DNA of 25,099 nt, from the NCBI GenBank assembly GCA_041571855.1, contig JBFFTH010000010.1, forward strand, positions 1 to 25,099. The letters run 5' to 3'. The stretch is from JACKOF01 sp041571855. GTDB lineage: Bacteria > Pseudomonadota > Gammaproteobacteria > Pseudomonadales > Porticoccaceae. The notes beneath the pieces are model-generated. The model was not told the DNA's origin, made no database searches, and saw nothing but the letters and a program-made list of their open reading frames with translations. Shown piece by piece: positions 16,096 through 23,839 of this stretch (positions are counted from its first letter, which is position 1; every line of letters begins with the position of its first letter). The translations under genes were made by a program, and so were the position numbers.

Positions 16096-16118
16096 AAAGG
16101 GGCCCCTGATGCCCCTTT
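16096..16118 (-). terminator. Hairpin terminator of nhaD
   Basis: AAAGGGGC (16096-16103) and GCCCCTTT (16111-16118) form a perfect 8-bp stem with a 7-base loop, 17 bases after the nhaD stop codon. On the minus strand the stem ends in TTT. It separates nhaD from the TonB operon. Confidence 0.7.
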
Positions 16119-16135
16119 ACTTTCAAACAATATAC

Positions 16136-17491
16136 CTAGACAAAAAGATAAAAAAGCGCGCCTGCCAGATAGCCAATAAATGCCAGCGGTGATATTACCC
16201 TCAGGTACCAGAAGAAGTTAATCCGTTCCATACCCATGGCTGCAACGCCGGCCGCTGATCCGATAATGAGGCAGCTGCCACCGGTACCGGCTGCAAAGGC
16301 GAGAAACTCCCACATTGGGGAATCAATCGGATAGGTTCCGAGGTCATACATACCCATGGCCGCCGCCACCAGGGGGACGTTATCGACAATAGATGATAAC
16401 AGACCGATCAGAAACACGATCAGGTTGATATTGCCGAGAGAGTTGTCGAGAAATTCCGCCAACCCACTCAATAACCCGGTTGCCGCAAGGGAGCCCACGG
16501 CCAAAAGGATACCAAGGAAGAAAAACACGCTGGCCGAATCGATGCGCTTCAACACGGTAACAATATGGAGGCCGGCATCAATCACTTCATCCTTCTGATG
16601 CTTATGCATCAATTCGGTGACAATCCAGAGTACCGACAGACTCAGCAGCATGCCCATAAACGGCGGCAGGTGAGTCACTGTCTTAAAAACCGGCACAAAC
16701 AGCAGGCCAGCGATCCCCAGGGAAAAGACCAGGTTGCGCTGCTTTTCAGTAATGATAAACACCCTGCTTTCATCGCTCCCGGATGCGGGCACAATCGTTT
16801 TGCCACGCAGGGTGAAAGTCAGAATCAACAGCGGTACCAGCAGACAGATCAGGCTCGGTAGAATCAATGCGTGAATAATATTGACAGTCGATATCTGGCC
16901 GCCGATCCAGAGCATAGTGGTGGTAACGTCACCGATCGGGGACCAGGCCCCGCCGGCATTGGCAGCGACAACCACGATGCCTGCAAAAAACAGCCGGTCA
17001 TTGTGATCCCGCACCAGCTTTCGCAACAGGGAAATCATCACGATCGTAGTGGTCAGGTTATCGAGGGCCGCAGACAGGAAGAAGGCAATCAGGCCCACCA
17101 ACCACAGCAGCCTGACCACGCTGGTGGATTTGATATGGTCAGTAATGACAGCAAAGCCACCGTAGGCATCCACCAGCTCTACAATGGTCATGGCACCGAG
17201 CAGAAAAAAAAGAATGCTGGCGGTTTCGCCGAGCAATTCCAGTAGCTGGTGCTCACCGATCCAGGCCCTGGCGAGTTCCAGGCTCTCCTTGCCCTGATGA
17301 TCGGCAGTGAACCACTCGGGCAGGGAACTGACGTCGACGAAACTCCCGGAAGCCAGGATATAAACTGTCCAGCAAAGCACGCCGGTCAGAATGGCCGACG
17401 CTGTCTTATCGATATGAATGGCATGCTCAAATACGATGGCGGCATAGCCAAGACAAAAAATAACAACAATAAAAACCAGCGAAAGGGTCAT
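16136..17491 (-). CDS. nhaD: NhaD-type Na+/H+ antiporter
   Basis: The 451-residue membrane protein should expel Na+ (or Li+) in exchange for protons at alkaline pH, in the inner membrane. NhaD signatures are present in order: FFLLGAMTIVELVDAYGGF (about 95-113), DNLTTTIVMISLLRKLV (D144 onward), GGAWSPIGDVTTTMLW (D188) and SSIVDNVPLVAAAMGMYDL, then GGSCLIIGSAAGVAAMGMER near the C-terminus. Aspartates inside helices next to Thr-rich segments are typical ion-binding sites. Length is within the usual NhaD range once a signal-like start is excluded. The ATG at 17491 follows GAGGAGG with eight bases between. The gene lies 65 bases downstream of a small exported-protein gene and is followed by a double hairpin. 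NhaD occurs mainly in marine and halophilic bacteria. Confidence 0.93.
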   Translation of the reverse strand: MTLSLVFIVVIFCLGYAAIVFEHAIHIDKTASAILTGVLCWTVYILASGSFVDVSSLPEWFTADHQGKESLELARAWIGEHQLLELLGETASILFFLLGAMTIVELVDAYGGFAVITDHIKSTSVVRLLWLVGLIAFFLSAALDNLTTTIVMISLLRKLVRDHNDRLFFAGIVVVAANAGGAWSPIGDVTTTMLWIGGQISTVNIIHALILPSLICLLVPLLILTFTLRGKTIVPASGSDESRVFIITEKQRNLVFSLGIAGLLFVPVFKTVTHLPPFMGMLLSLSVLWIVTELMHKHQKDEVIDAGLHIVTVLKRIDSASVFFFLGILLAVGSLAATGLLSGLAEFLDNSLGNINLIVFLIGLLSSIVDNVPLVAAAMGMYDLGTYPIDSPMWEFLAFAAGTGGSCLIIGSAAGVAAMGMERINFFWYLRVISPLAFIGYLAGALFYLFV

Positions 17492-17556
17492 ATCGCTGTC
17501 CTCCTCAAACTAGAAGAAACTTTTTTAAATACGTTAAATAGGGATTGGTTTAGTTG

Positions 17557-17883
17557 TCAGCTGGCCGGAGAGGCCCTGGCGGGAGGCAAAACAGAAACAG
17601 GCGTCGCCTGTTGATAGGGGAAATAGTGCGGCAGCAAGTATCCAAAAATGAGGTGGGCTGCAATCGAATCATTGGCAGCCAGAAACACGCCGCTATCTGA
17701 GCCATCCTCTTTTTCCAGCGTGTGATCCTGGAATAGCTGGTAGTCATCTGGCACGGGGCTCGCCGAATCAGCCTGGACAGAAATTCCAGCCAGCACAACA
17801 ACCAGTGCCAGCAGTGTACCGGCAACGGTGAGATGACGTGATTTTGGCGACAACATGTTTAGCCGCAAGATTGGCACCTGCAT
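17557..17883 (-). CDS. Small exported or membrane-anchored protein of unknown function
   Basis: The product has 108 residues from the ATG at 17883, or 99 from a second ATG at 17856. A hydrophobic stretch (VAGTLLALVVVLAGISVQA) after a basic segment is a signal peptide or anchor. The mature part is acidic at first (DDYQLFQDHTLEKEDGSDSG), then has a short hydrophobic patch (IAAHLIFGYLLPHYFPY) and a Pro/Ala-rich tail. I recognise no family. GGAAAG lies five bases before the first ATG, which favours the longer form. It shares strand and probably promoter with nhaD, so a role in Na+ or pH response is possible but unproven. Confidence 0.55.
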   Translation of the reverse strand: MQVPILRLNMLSPKSRHLTVAGTLLALVVVLAGISVQADSASPVPDDYQLFQDHTLEKEDGSDSGVFLAANDSIAAHLIFGYLLPHYFPYQQATPVSVLPPARASPAS

Positions 17884-17923
17884 GAAAGCTTTCCGGCAGA
17901 TCCAGAAAGCAAGAACGGCGTGG

Positions 17924-17929
17924 ATTATA
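17924..17929 (-). promoter_or_regulatory. Perfect -10 box upstream of the small protein and nhaD
   Basis: TATAAT on the minus strand (17929-17924) lies 40 bases before the ATG at 17883. No good -35 box lies at 16-18 bases; instead a run of seven T residues precedes it. The promoter may depend on an activator or UP-like element. Only the -10 box is well supported. Confidence 0.4.
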
Positions 17930-18046
17930 GAGCGTCATGCTGAAAAAAATAGTCTCGAGATCAATTTTTCAATACATATTTGATAGTGCCCCGATCATGC
18001 GGCAACTAATGAAAACTGCAGGCAAAAACAAACCTCGAGAAATCAC

Positions 18047-18075
18047 TTGTGTGCGGATTTTCCAGCCGGTATCTT
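18047..18075 (+). promoter_or_regulatory. Candidate promoter for the aldolase-mtnA operon
   Basis: TTGTGT (18047-18052) and TATCTT (18070-18075) are 17 bases apart. Matches are partial (3 of 6 and 4 of 6). A start of transcription near 18082 would leave a very short leader before the ATG at 18089, or about 27 bases before the ATG at 18110. Confidence 0.25.
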
Positions 18076-18088
18076 AATCCGATAGCCA

Positions 18089-18793
18089 ATGCCCTATCGC
18101 TCACACCCTATGCCTGATCACTCTTCACTGGCCGATGAAAATTTGCTGCGCAATCAGCTTTTGCGCACATCTGTCGAACTGGTTGAGAAGGGGCTGAATC
18201 GCGGTGCATCCGGCAACTGTTCGGTGCGACTTGGGTCGGGGAAATATCTGATCACTCCCTCCGGCACTTCGGCGGAAAAAATGTCTAGCGGCTCAATGGT
18301 TAAAATGGCGCTTACCGGTGAGGTTGTGGCGGATGGCAAACCATCCAGCGAATGGCGTTTTCACCGGGATATTTTCCGTCATCGTCCCGATGTAGCGGCG
18401 ATCGTTCATACCCACTCCACCGCTGCCACCGCGCTCGCCTGCCTGCGCCGCGATCTCCCGCCCTTCCACTATATGATTGCCAGCGCCGGCGGTGACTCCA
18501 TCCGCTGCGCCCCCTACGCCCTGTTCGGAAGCCAGGCCCTCTCCAATGCGGCGCTTGTGGCATTGCAGGATCGCAAGGCCTGCCTGCTGGCCAATCACGG
18601 CGTGATTGCCCTCGGCAGCAGCCTCGACTCGGCGCTGGCGCTGGCGGTTGAGGTTGAAAACCTCTGCGAGCAATATCTTCGTGCGCTCGCTGTCGGCGAA
18701 CCCGCCATCCTGAGCAGCGATGAAATGGCAGCAGTCATTGAGCAATTCAAAGATTACGGACCACAAGCCCTTGCCCGAGAGGCAGACCAGTGA
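18089..18793 (+). CDS. Class II (FucA-like) aldolase, probable 5-deoxyribulose/5-methylthioribulose 1-phosphate aldolase
   Basis: The 234-residue product is a zinc-type class II aldolase/adducin protein. GASGNCSVR (39-47) and LITPSG (54-59) form the phosphate site. E88 in SSEWRFHRD matches the acid/base Glu73 of E. coli FucA. H108, H110 (HTHS) and H170 (ANHG) match the zinc histidines. The block PPFHYMIASAGGDSIRCAPYA and the tail LSSDEMAAVIEQFKDYG are also FucA-like and differ from MtnB dehydratases. It overlaps mtnA by four bases. An aldolase of this type with MtnA forms the dihydroxyacetone-phosphate shunt, which cleaves the ribulose phosphate from methylthioadenosine or 5'-deoxyadenosine into DHAP and an aldehyde. 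No Shine-Dalgarno precedes either the ATG at 18089 or the alternative at 18110. The shunt role is inferred from the pairing; fuculose 1-phosphate cannot be excluded. Confidence 0.85.
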   Translation: MPYRSHPMPDHSSLADENLLRNQLLRTSVELVEKGLNRGASGNCSVRLGSGKYLITPSGTSAEKMSSGSMVKMALTGEVVADGKPSSEWRFHRDIFRHRPDVAAIVHTHSTAATALACLRRDLPPFHYMIASAGGDSIRCAPYALFGSQALSNAALVALQDRKACLLANHGVIALGSSLDSALALAVEVENLCEQYLRALAVGEPAILSSDEMAAVIEQFKDYGPQALAREADQ

Positions 18794-19845
18794 CCCATCC
18801 AGAGACAAACGTCGAAACTTTTCGCTGGGGCGACGGCAAACTGGAAATGATTGATCAGCGCCTTTTGCCCGCTGATTTTTGCTATGTTGCCTGCACCTCG
18901 GCGGCAGAGACAGCCGAGGCCATCAGGAAGATGGTGGTGCGTGGCGCTCCCGCGATCGGTGTCGCCGCCGCCTTCGGGGTGGCGCTTGAAGCCTTGCGCT
19001 GCAAGAGCCAGTCACAAGAGGAATTCAGCAGCTCCCTGCACTCGGGCATAGCACTGCTGGCAGCCAGCCGACCTACCGCCGTCAACCTGTTCTGGGCACT
19101 GGAGAGAATGCAACAGCTGTGGCACGAGCAGCGCGGGCAGGCCAACGCAATTATTGCCGAGCGCCTGCAGGAAGAAGCACTGGCTATTTACCGAGAAGAT
19201 ATCCGAATCAACCGGGAAATTGGACGCCGTGGCGCTGAACTGCTGCCGCAGAATGGTCGCATCCTGACCCACTGCAATGCTGGCGCGCTGGCCACAGCCG
19301 GTTATGGCACCGCACTGGGTGTGATCAGGGCAGCGGTCAACAGCGGCAAAAATATCTCGGTAATTGCCGGAGAAACCCGGCCTTTTTTACAGGGCGCCCG
19401 TCTTACAGCCTGGGAACTGCAACGTGACAATATTCCCGTCAACCTGATTACCGATAACATGGCCGGCTTTCTGATGAAGCGGGGCGAAATTGATGGCGTC
19501 ATTGTCGGCGCCGACCGGGTCACGGCCAACGGCGACGTGGTCAATAAAATTGGCACTTATATTCTGGCCGTATTGGCAAAACAGCATCACCTTCCATTCT
19601 ACGTAGCCTGCCCGATTTCCACGCTGGACCCCGCTACGGCGACGGGCAACGAGGTGCAGATCGAGGAGCGAAGCCCTGCAGAGGTGACAGGTTTTGGCAA
19701 CAGCCAATGGGCACCGGCGGGCACTAAAGTCAGAAATCCGGCCTTTGATATCACTCCGGCCGGACTGGTATCCGCCTTGATCACGGAAAAAGGCATTGTC
19801 GAAAAACCCGATCACGAAAAAATAGCGGCACTGCTCTGCGCCTGA
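18790..19845 (+). CDS. mtnA: S-methyl-5-thioribose-1-phosphate isomerase
   Basis: The 351-residue enzyme converts methylthioribose 1-phosphate (or 5-deoxyribose 1-phosphate) to the ribulose 1-phosphate in the cytoplasm. Family motifs are RGAPAIGVAAAFG (51-63), THCNAGALATAGYGTALG (160-177) with catalytic C162, ETRPFLQGARLTAWEL (195-210), and VGADRVTANGDVVNKIGTY (239-257) with catalytic D242. These match C160 and D240 of the Bacillus enzyme. The length is typical. Translation starts at a GTG whose last two bases overlap the TGA of the aldolase gene (GTGA), showing coupling. The other methionine-salvage genes (mtnB, mtnC, mtnD, mtnK) are not in the window, and the upstream partner is an aldolase, which points to disposal of the sugar phosphate rather than classic methionine salvage. 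Confidence 0.95.
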   Translation: MTHPETNVETFRWGDGKLEMIDQRLLPADFCYVACTSAAETAEAIRKMVVRGAPAIGVAAAFGVALEALRCKSQSQEEFSSSLHSGIALLAASRPTAVNLFWALERMQQLWHEQRGQANAIIAERLQEEALAIYREDIRINREIGRRGAELLPQNGRILTHCNAGALATAGYGTALGVIRAAVNSGKNISVIAGETRPFLQGARLTAWELQRDNIPVNLITDNMAGFLMKRGEIDGVIVGADRVTANGDVVNKIGTYILAVLAKQHHLPFYVACPISTLDPATATGNEVQIEERSPAEVTGFGNSQWAPAGTKVRNPAFDITPAGLVSALITEKGIVEKPDHEKIAALLCA

Positions 19846-19871
19846 TCACCCCGCAATTTCAATCTGCCGGG

Positions 19872-21743
19872 CTAACGCTTCGCTTTATAGTCCTTGCGGT
19901 ACTCATCCTCGGGCATCAACCAGAGCACCTCGTAGGGCTTTAGCTGCAACCTGAGGCAGCCATTATCCGCTTCAGCCAGGCGCCGTCGATTCAACAGGCT
20001 CACCCATCGCCTCTCGGTCGATTGCAACTGGTTAAGAGCCACCTCAACCTGAATATCCCGGCTCGTGATATTGGTCACTGCCAGCACGTGCTGGTCACCC
20101 GCGGGCGAGGTCCTGTAGACCGCAAATATCTGCGGACAAAGCATTAAAACCTGGAGCTCACCCTGAGGGTGAAACGCCCTGTAGCGGGTTCTGATGCCGG
20201 TGAACAAACTGATCCCTTTCAGCACCAATGCCCGCTTTGAGCCCGGCCTGCCCAGGTCCTCTTCAAACAATTCAGTGCTGATAACCGTACGGTTTATATC
20301 CCTTTTAACACCGGTCTCTTCAACCAGGGCATGATCGTTCGACAGTCCAAGAACACCGTGAGTGTAGAGGGACGGAACCCCTTTCATCACCAATTGGATA
20401 CTGCGGGAAGCAATGTAACGCCGCACTTGCGTGACCATGTCGTCCTCAGAGTTCGCGGGGTTAATGGCACTCCACCAGGTGCTATTGACCTCGTAGGGCT
20501 CCTCGCCCTCCGGGCCCGACTTGGTGGAAATCAGTGCACCGTTGGCTACCGCACGCTCGATGATGTTATCGATTTGAAGGTCAGAGAGAATCCCCCTCGC
20601 CCCCAGCAGCCCGATGCCATCGTGGGTGTCCAGGATATTGAAAAATGTCACGGAGTCGGAAGGCATCTCGAGGCCAGCGGCCCAGTGTGAAATTTCGGTG
20701 GCATCCCCGGTGTACATGGTATGCAGCACCAGTGGCGGCAGGGCAAAATTGTAAACCATATGGGCCTGGTCATGACCGTTGCCGAAATATGAGATGTTCT
20801 CTTTATGGGGGACATTGGTCTCAGTGACAATGGCTACCCCGGGGGCCACCAGGTCGAGCATCTCGCGCAACAACTTGATGATGGTGTGAGTCTGCGGCAG
20901 GTGGATACACTCGGTTCCGGGTTCACTCCACAGATAGGTGACTGCATCCAGGCGAATAATATTCGCGCCACGCCGCACATACATGAGGATACCGTCCAGC
21001 ACCTGCATCAGCACCCCCGGGTAGCGGAAGTTGAAGTCGATCTGGTCTTCGGAAAATGTTGTCCAGATGTACTTCGGGCCAGAAATTGTTTCAAACCGGG
21101 TCAGGATATCTGAGGTTCGCGGACGGAATATCTTGCTGCGCTGGTCAGCGCTTAGTTCGTCCGGGGAATCATAGGCAATAAAGAAGTCCCGGTAGATGGG
21201 ATTGCCCCTGATATATTCACGAAATACTTCCGCGCGGGATGAACAATGGTTCATCACCACATCAAACATCAGGTCGTAATCACGCGCGAGACTGCGAATT
21301 GAATCCCAGTTGCCCATTTTGGGGTCCACCGTATCGTAGTCCACCACGGCAAACCCTCGATCCGATGTATAGGGAAAAAAGGGCAACAGGTGAATGGTAT
21401 TAATGCCGCCCCTGCTGTGTTTATTGACCACCTGGTGAAGCTTTTCCAGGGTTGACCCATAATCACCGGCAAATGCATCGGCATAGGAAATCAGGATAAA
21501 ATCCTGTTCGGTAAACCGGTCGCTGACCTCGTTGTTTTTCTCGCTGTCGATAAGGGCCTGGGGTTTGTGCGCATAGTGCACTTTGAGCACCCGCTCCAGT
21601 TCGGGCAACCATTTATTGGCCTTTTCAGTGCCGTAAAGGAAGGTCAGGTAGTAGTGCATACGCTGCCTTTCTTCAGCCGGTACTTCAAAAGTCGGGCGAG
21701 AAAAATCCGGGTCTATCAGGTATGGAATACGCTGCTGTTTCAC
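19872..21743 (-). CDS. GH13_18 glycoside phosphorylase, probable glucosylglycerate phosphorylase
   Basis: The 623-residue cytoplasmic enzyme belongs to the sucrose-phosphorylase-like branch of GH13. TIM-barrel motifs are DVVMNHCSSR (161-170), IIRLDAVTYLW with nucleophile D266, VTETNVPH with acid/base E308, and LDTHDGIGL with D375. The long N-terminal extension (VPAEERQRMHYYLTFLYG) is typical of glucosylglycerate phosphorylases rather than the roughly 500-residue sucrose phosphorylases. The expected reaction is glucosylglycerate plus phosphate giving glucose 1-phosphate and D-glycerate. Next door, divergently, lie D-glycerate 3-kinase and the glucosylglycerate synthesis genes, which strongly supports this substrate. 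The start is the GTG at 21743 with AGGA eight bases upstream. It ends 26 bases from the convergent mtnA, with no terminator visible. Sucrose 6-phosphate as substrate is the main alternative. Confidence 0.87.
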   Translation of the reverse strand: MKQQRIPYLIDPDFSRPTFEVPAEERQRMHYYLTFLYGTEKANKWLPELERVLKVHYAHKPQALIDSEKNNEVSDRFTEQDFILISYADAFAGDYGSTLEKLHQVVNKHSRGGINTIHLLPFFPYTSDRGFAVVDYDTVDPKMGNWDSIRSLARDYDLMFDVVMNHCSSRAEVFREYIRGNPIYRDFFIAYDSPDELSADQRSKIFRPRTSDILTRFETISGPKYIWTTFSEDQIDFNFRYPGVLMQVLDGILMYVRRGANIIRLDAVTYLWSEPGTECIHLPQTHTIIKLLREMLDLVAPGVAIVTETNVPHKENISYFGNGHDQAHMVYNFALPPLVLHTMYTGDATEISHWAAGLEMPSDSVTFFNILDTHDGIGLLGARGILSDLQIDNIIERAVANGALISTKSGPEGEEPYEVNSTWWSAINPANSEDDMVTQVRRYIASRSIQLVMKGVPSLYTHGVLGLSNDHALVEETGVKRDINRTVISTELFEEDLGRPGSKRALVLKGISLFTGIRTRYRAFHPQGELQVLMLCPQIFAVYRTSPAGDQHVLAVTNITSRDIQVEVALNQLQSTERRWVSLLNRRRLAEADNGCLRLQLKPYEVLWLMPEDEYRKDYKAKR

Positions 21744-21810
21744 GGTGGTTATCCTGCTTGTTTTCGCACGACAAAATATTCAATCCCATGGCAGATGCCG
21801 AGGCCTGCAT

Positions 21811-21866
21811 CGTGGCCTTTTTATATCCAGCTCTTTACATACAGACAATGCAAGGCAGAGGCCACG
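21811..21866. promoter_or_regulatory. Perfect 8-bp inverted repeat framing the promoter (putative operator)
   Basis: CGTGGCCT (21811-21818) and AGGCCACG (21859-21866) are perfect inverted copies 40 bases apart. One arm covers the predicted start of transcription and the other lies 10 bases upstream of the -35 box. Such a layout fits two repressor half-sites or a looped operator for the phosphorylase. No regulator gene is visible nearby. Confidence 0.4.
21820..21848 (-). promoter_or_regulatory. Sigma-70 promoter of the phosphorylase gene
   Basis: On the minus strand TTGTCT (21848-21843) and TATAAA (21825-21820) are 17 bases apart, matching the consensus at 4 and 5 of 6 positions. Transcription would start near 21813, giving a leader of about 70 bases before the GTG at 21743. 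The promoter lies exactly between the arms of a perfect inverted repeat. Confidence 0.55.
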
Positions 21867-22066
21867 TTGCTGTTTCAGAGACTTCCGGCTGCCACTATTT
21901 GTACATTTTTCTTGATGCAGTCACAAATTGGTATAGCCACCTCACTGGCTGCAAGCCTTCACCCAGATTGAGGGGTACCGCTTGACAACCAATCAAGGCT
22001 GACCTGAAAAAATGATAATAAAAGATTACACTTGTTTTCTGAGCATGCACAGGAGCAGGAGATTTG

Positions 22067-22972
22067 ATGGACCAGAACGTCCTGGAAGCCTGGCTGGAGC
22101 GCCAGGATTTGCCGCACAGTTATCTGGAAACGACAAGACGCTGGTTTGCTCCGCTGGCTGATGAAATTGCCGAACAGCAGAAAAGGCTGTCCCGGCCACT
22201 GATCATCGGCATTAACGGCTGCCAGGGATCCGGTAAGACAACCCTGGGCGAATACCTGAAGTTTCAGCTTGGCGAAGACTTCGGGCTCTCGGTCATCTGC
22301 ATATCCATTGATGATTTTTACCTGACCCGGGCGCAACGCCAAAAACTGGCCGAAACCGTTCACCCTCTGCTGGCAACGCGGGGTGTTCCAGGCAGCCATG
22401 ACATCCCACTCGCGATGAAAACCCTGCAGCAGCTCGTGGCAACAGATTCCCGCCAAGAGGTGGCAATTCCCCGTTTTGATAAGGCAACAGATGATCGGGC
22501 TGATATTTCGACATGGGGAAAGGTTGCCTCACCTGTCGATGTGGTCATTTTCGAGGGCTGGTGTATGGGTATCACCCCACAGGAGGAGCATCAGCTCGGG
22601 ACAGCGGTCAACGAGCTGGAACTGAGCGAGGATCCCGACGCTGTCTGGCGGCACTACGTCAACAGGGCGCTGGCCGGTGACTATCAGTCTCTGTTCGACC
22701 ACGTCGACTACTGGGTGATGCTAAAGGCCCCCTCTTTCGGCTGTGTTTACCAGTGGCGGCTGGAACAGGAAAAAAAATTGGCTAAATCCCGCGCCTTGAC
22801 TGACGGCAGCAAAATCATGGATGAACAGCAGATCGCCCGCTTCATACAGCACTACCAGCGGCTCACCGAACACGCCCTTGAAGTTATGCCCTCTAAAGTA
22901 AACTGCCTGCTGGAGATGTCCAAGGATCGCCGCATCATTTCCAGCACGCGACCCAACGGGGGCTTAGCGTGA
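22067..22972 (+). CDS. D-glycerate 3-kinase (GLYK/TDA10-like P-loop kinase)
   Basis: The 301-residue cytoplasmic kinase should phosphorylate D-glycerate to 3-phosphoglycerate. Counting from the ATG at 22067, the Walker A loop GCQGSGKTT spans about 51-59. It is followed by SIDDFYLT (about 80-87), HPLLATRGVPGSHD (about 99-112), PRFDKATDDR and VIFEGWCMG (about 160-168), the series that marks plant-type GLYK and yeast Tda10 relatives rather than the GarK/GlxK or GckA kinases. The ATG at 22067 is chosen because AGGAG lies five bases upstream; a TTG one codon earlier is less likely. It overlaps the next gene by four bases (GTGA). Its position with synthesis genes suggests that glycerate released by the phosphorylase is recycled into 3-phosphoglycerate, the acceptor for new glucosylglycerate. 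Confidence 0.9.
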   Translation: MDQNVLEAWLERQDLPHSYLETTRRWFAPLADEIAEQQKRLSRPLIIGINGCQGSGKTTLGEYLKFQLGEDFGLSVICISIDDFYLTRAQRQKLAETVHPLLATRGVPGSHDIPLAMKTLQQLVATDSRQEVAIPRFDKATDDRADISTWGKVASPVDVVIFEGWCMGITPQEEHQLGTAVNELELSEDPDAVWRHYVNRALAGDYQSLFDHVDYWVMLKAPSFGCVYQWRLEQEKKLAKSRALTDGSKIMDEQQIARFIQHYQRLTEHALEVMPSKVNCLLEMSKDRRIISSTRPNGGLA

Positions 22973-23829
22973 ACAATGTTCCAGAAAAGAGACCGCTGCT
23001 TGTCACCGACCTGGATGGTTCGCTACTGGATCATTACAGTTATGACTTCAGCCCGGCGCAGCCGCTGCTTGAACAACTCGAAACACTGAATATTCCGGTT
23101 ATCCCTGCCACCAGCAAGACCGCCGCAGAAGTTCTCTCACTGCGTACCCGGATCAACAACCGTCATCCTTTTATCGCCGAAAACGGCGCTGCGATCTATA
23201 TTCCGGAAGGCTACTTCAACCAGTTACCCGGCGATACGCGGGCACGTGACGGCTGGCAGATACTGGAATTCAGCAGTTCCAGGCACCACTGGCTGGAAAT
23301 ACTGGATTCAATAGCACCCGAATTCGGCCGGGAGTTCCGGGGGTTCAGGGCAGCCGGCGTGGACGGGATCATTGCCCTTACCGGGCTTGACCGCAAATCG
23401 GCGCAGCTGGCAAACCAGCGCGATTACAGCGAACCCGTTGCCTGGCTGGGAGATGAAGCTCGCAAATCACGCTTTGTCGCAGCATTGCGAGAGCGCGGTG
23501 CCAACGTTCTCCAGGGTGGCCGCTTTCTCAGCATCTCAGGCGACTGCGACAAGGGGCGAGCACTGCGCTCACTGGCAAACCTCTACCGTCTCAACAACCC
23601 CGGTACCGAATTTGTCACTCTTGCAATTGGCGACAGCAACAACGATATCGCCATGCTGGAAAGTGCTGATTATGCGCTTGTCATAAAGTCTGACAACCAC
23701 CCCGCCCCGGTGCTGAAACGTCAGACCGGCATCAGTTACAGCGCCACATGCGGTCCTGGCGGCTGGCGTGAGGGGGTGATGGCATGGTTGAAAGCAAACA
23801 ATCCGGACCTGAAATTAGAATTAGTATGA
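22969..23829 (+). CDS. HAD phosphatase, probable glucosyl-3-phosphoglycerate phosphatase (MpgP/YedP family)
   Basis: The 286-residue enzyme is a HAD subclass IIB phosphatase. Motif I is TDLDGSLLD with nucleophile D14 and D16; motif II is PATSKT (46-51); the lysine of motif III is K195 in GDCDKG; motif IV is GDSNNDIAML (221-230). The pattern ENGAAIYIPE and the final GPGGWREGVMAWL are characteristic of mannosyl-3-phosphoglycerate phosphatases, many of which also accept glucosyl-3-phosphoglycerate. Lying between a glycerate kinase and a glucosyl-3-phosphoglycerate synthase, it should remove the phosphate to give glucosylglycerate. The GTG start at 22969 overlaps the kinase stop; the next gene starts ten bases after its end. 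Mannosyl versus glucosyl preference is inferred from the partner synthase. Confidence 0.9.
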   Translation: MNNVPEKRPLLVTDLDGSLLDHYSYDFSPAQPLLEQLETLNIPVIPATSKTAAEVLSLRTRINNRHPFIAENGAAIYIPEGYFNQLPGDTRARDGWQILEFSSSRHHWLEILDSIAPEFGREFRGFRAAGVDGIIALTGLDRKSAQLANQRDYSEPVAWLGDEARKSRFVAALRERGANVLQGGRFLSISGDCDKGRALRSLANLYRLNNPGTEFVTLAIGDSNNDIAMLESADYALVIKSDNHPAPVLKRQTGISYSATCGPGGWREGVMAWLKANNPDLKLELV

Positions 23830-23839
23830 GGTAAACCCT

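Larger units (their letters stand above)
21744..22066. other. Divergent regulatory region of the glucosylglycerate genes
   Basis: This 323-bp stretch separates the phosphorylase (minus) from the kinase operon (plus). Besides the minus-strand promoter and its inverted repeat, it has a perfect TTGACA at 21982-21987 on the plus strand, but the nearest good -10-like sequence (GATAAT, 22014-22019) is 26 bases away, too far for a standard promoter. The site may need an activator or the true -10 may be the weak TGAAAA at 22005. Confidence 0.45.

Noticed and set aside
18089..18793. Reading the class II aldolase as MtnB (methylthioribulose 1-phosphate dehydratase)
   Set aside because: The catalytic Glu and the HYMIASAGGDSIRCAPYA block and tail follow FucA-type aldolases, and mtnC and mtnD are absent here.
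21982..22019. Standard sigma-70 promoter for the kinase operon
   Set aside because: TTGACA is perfect but GATAAT is 26 bases away, too far; the weak TGAAAA at normal spacing is not convincing.
21959..22456. Minus-strand open frame of 165 codons
   Set aside because: Antisense to the start of the glycerate kinase, whose P-loop and ribosome-binding site are clear.
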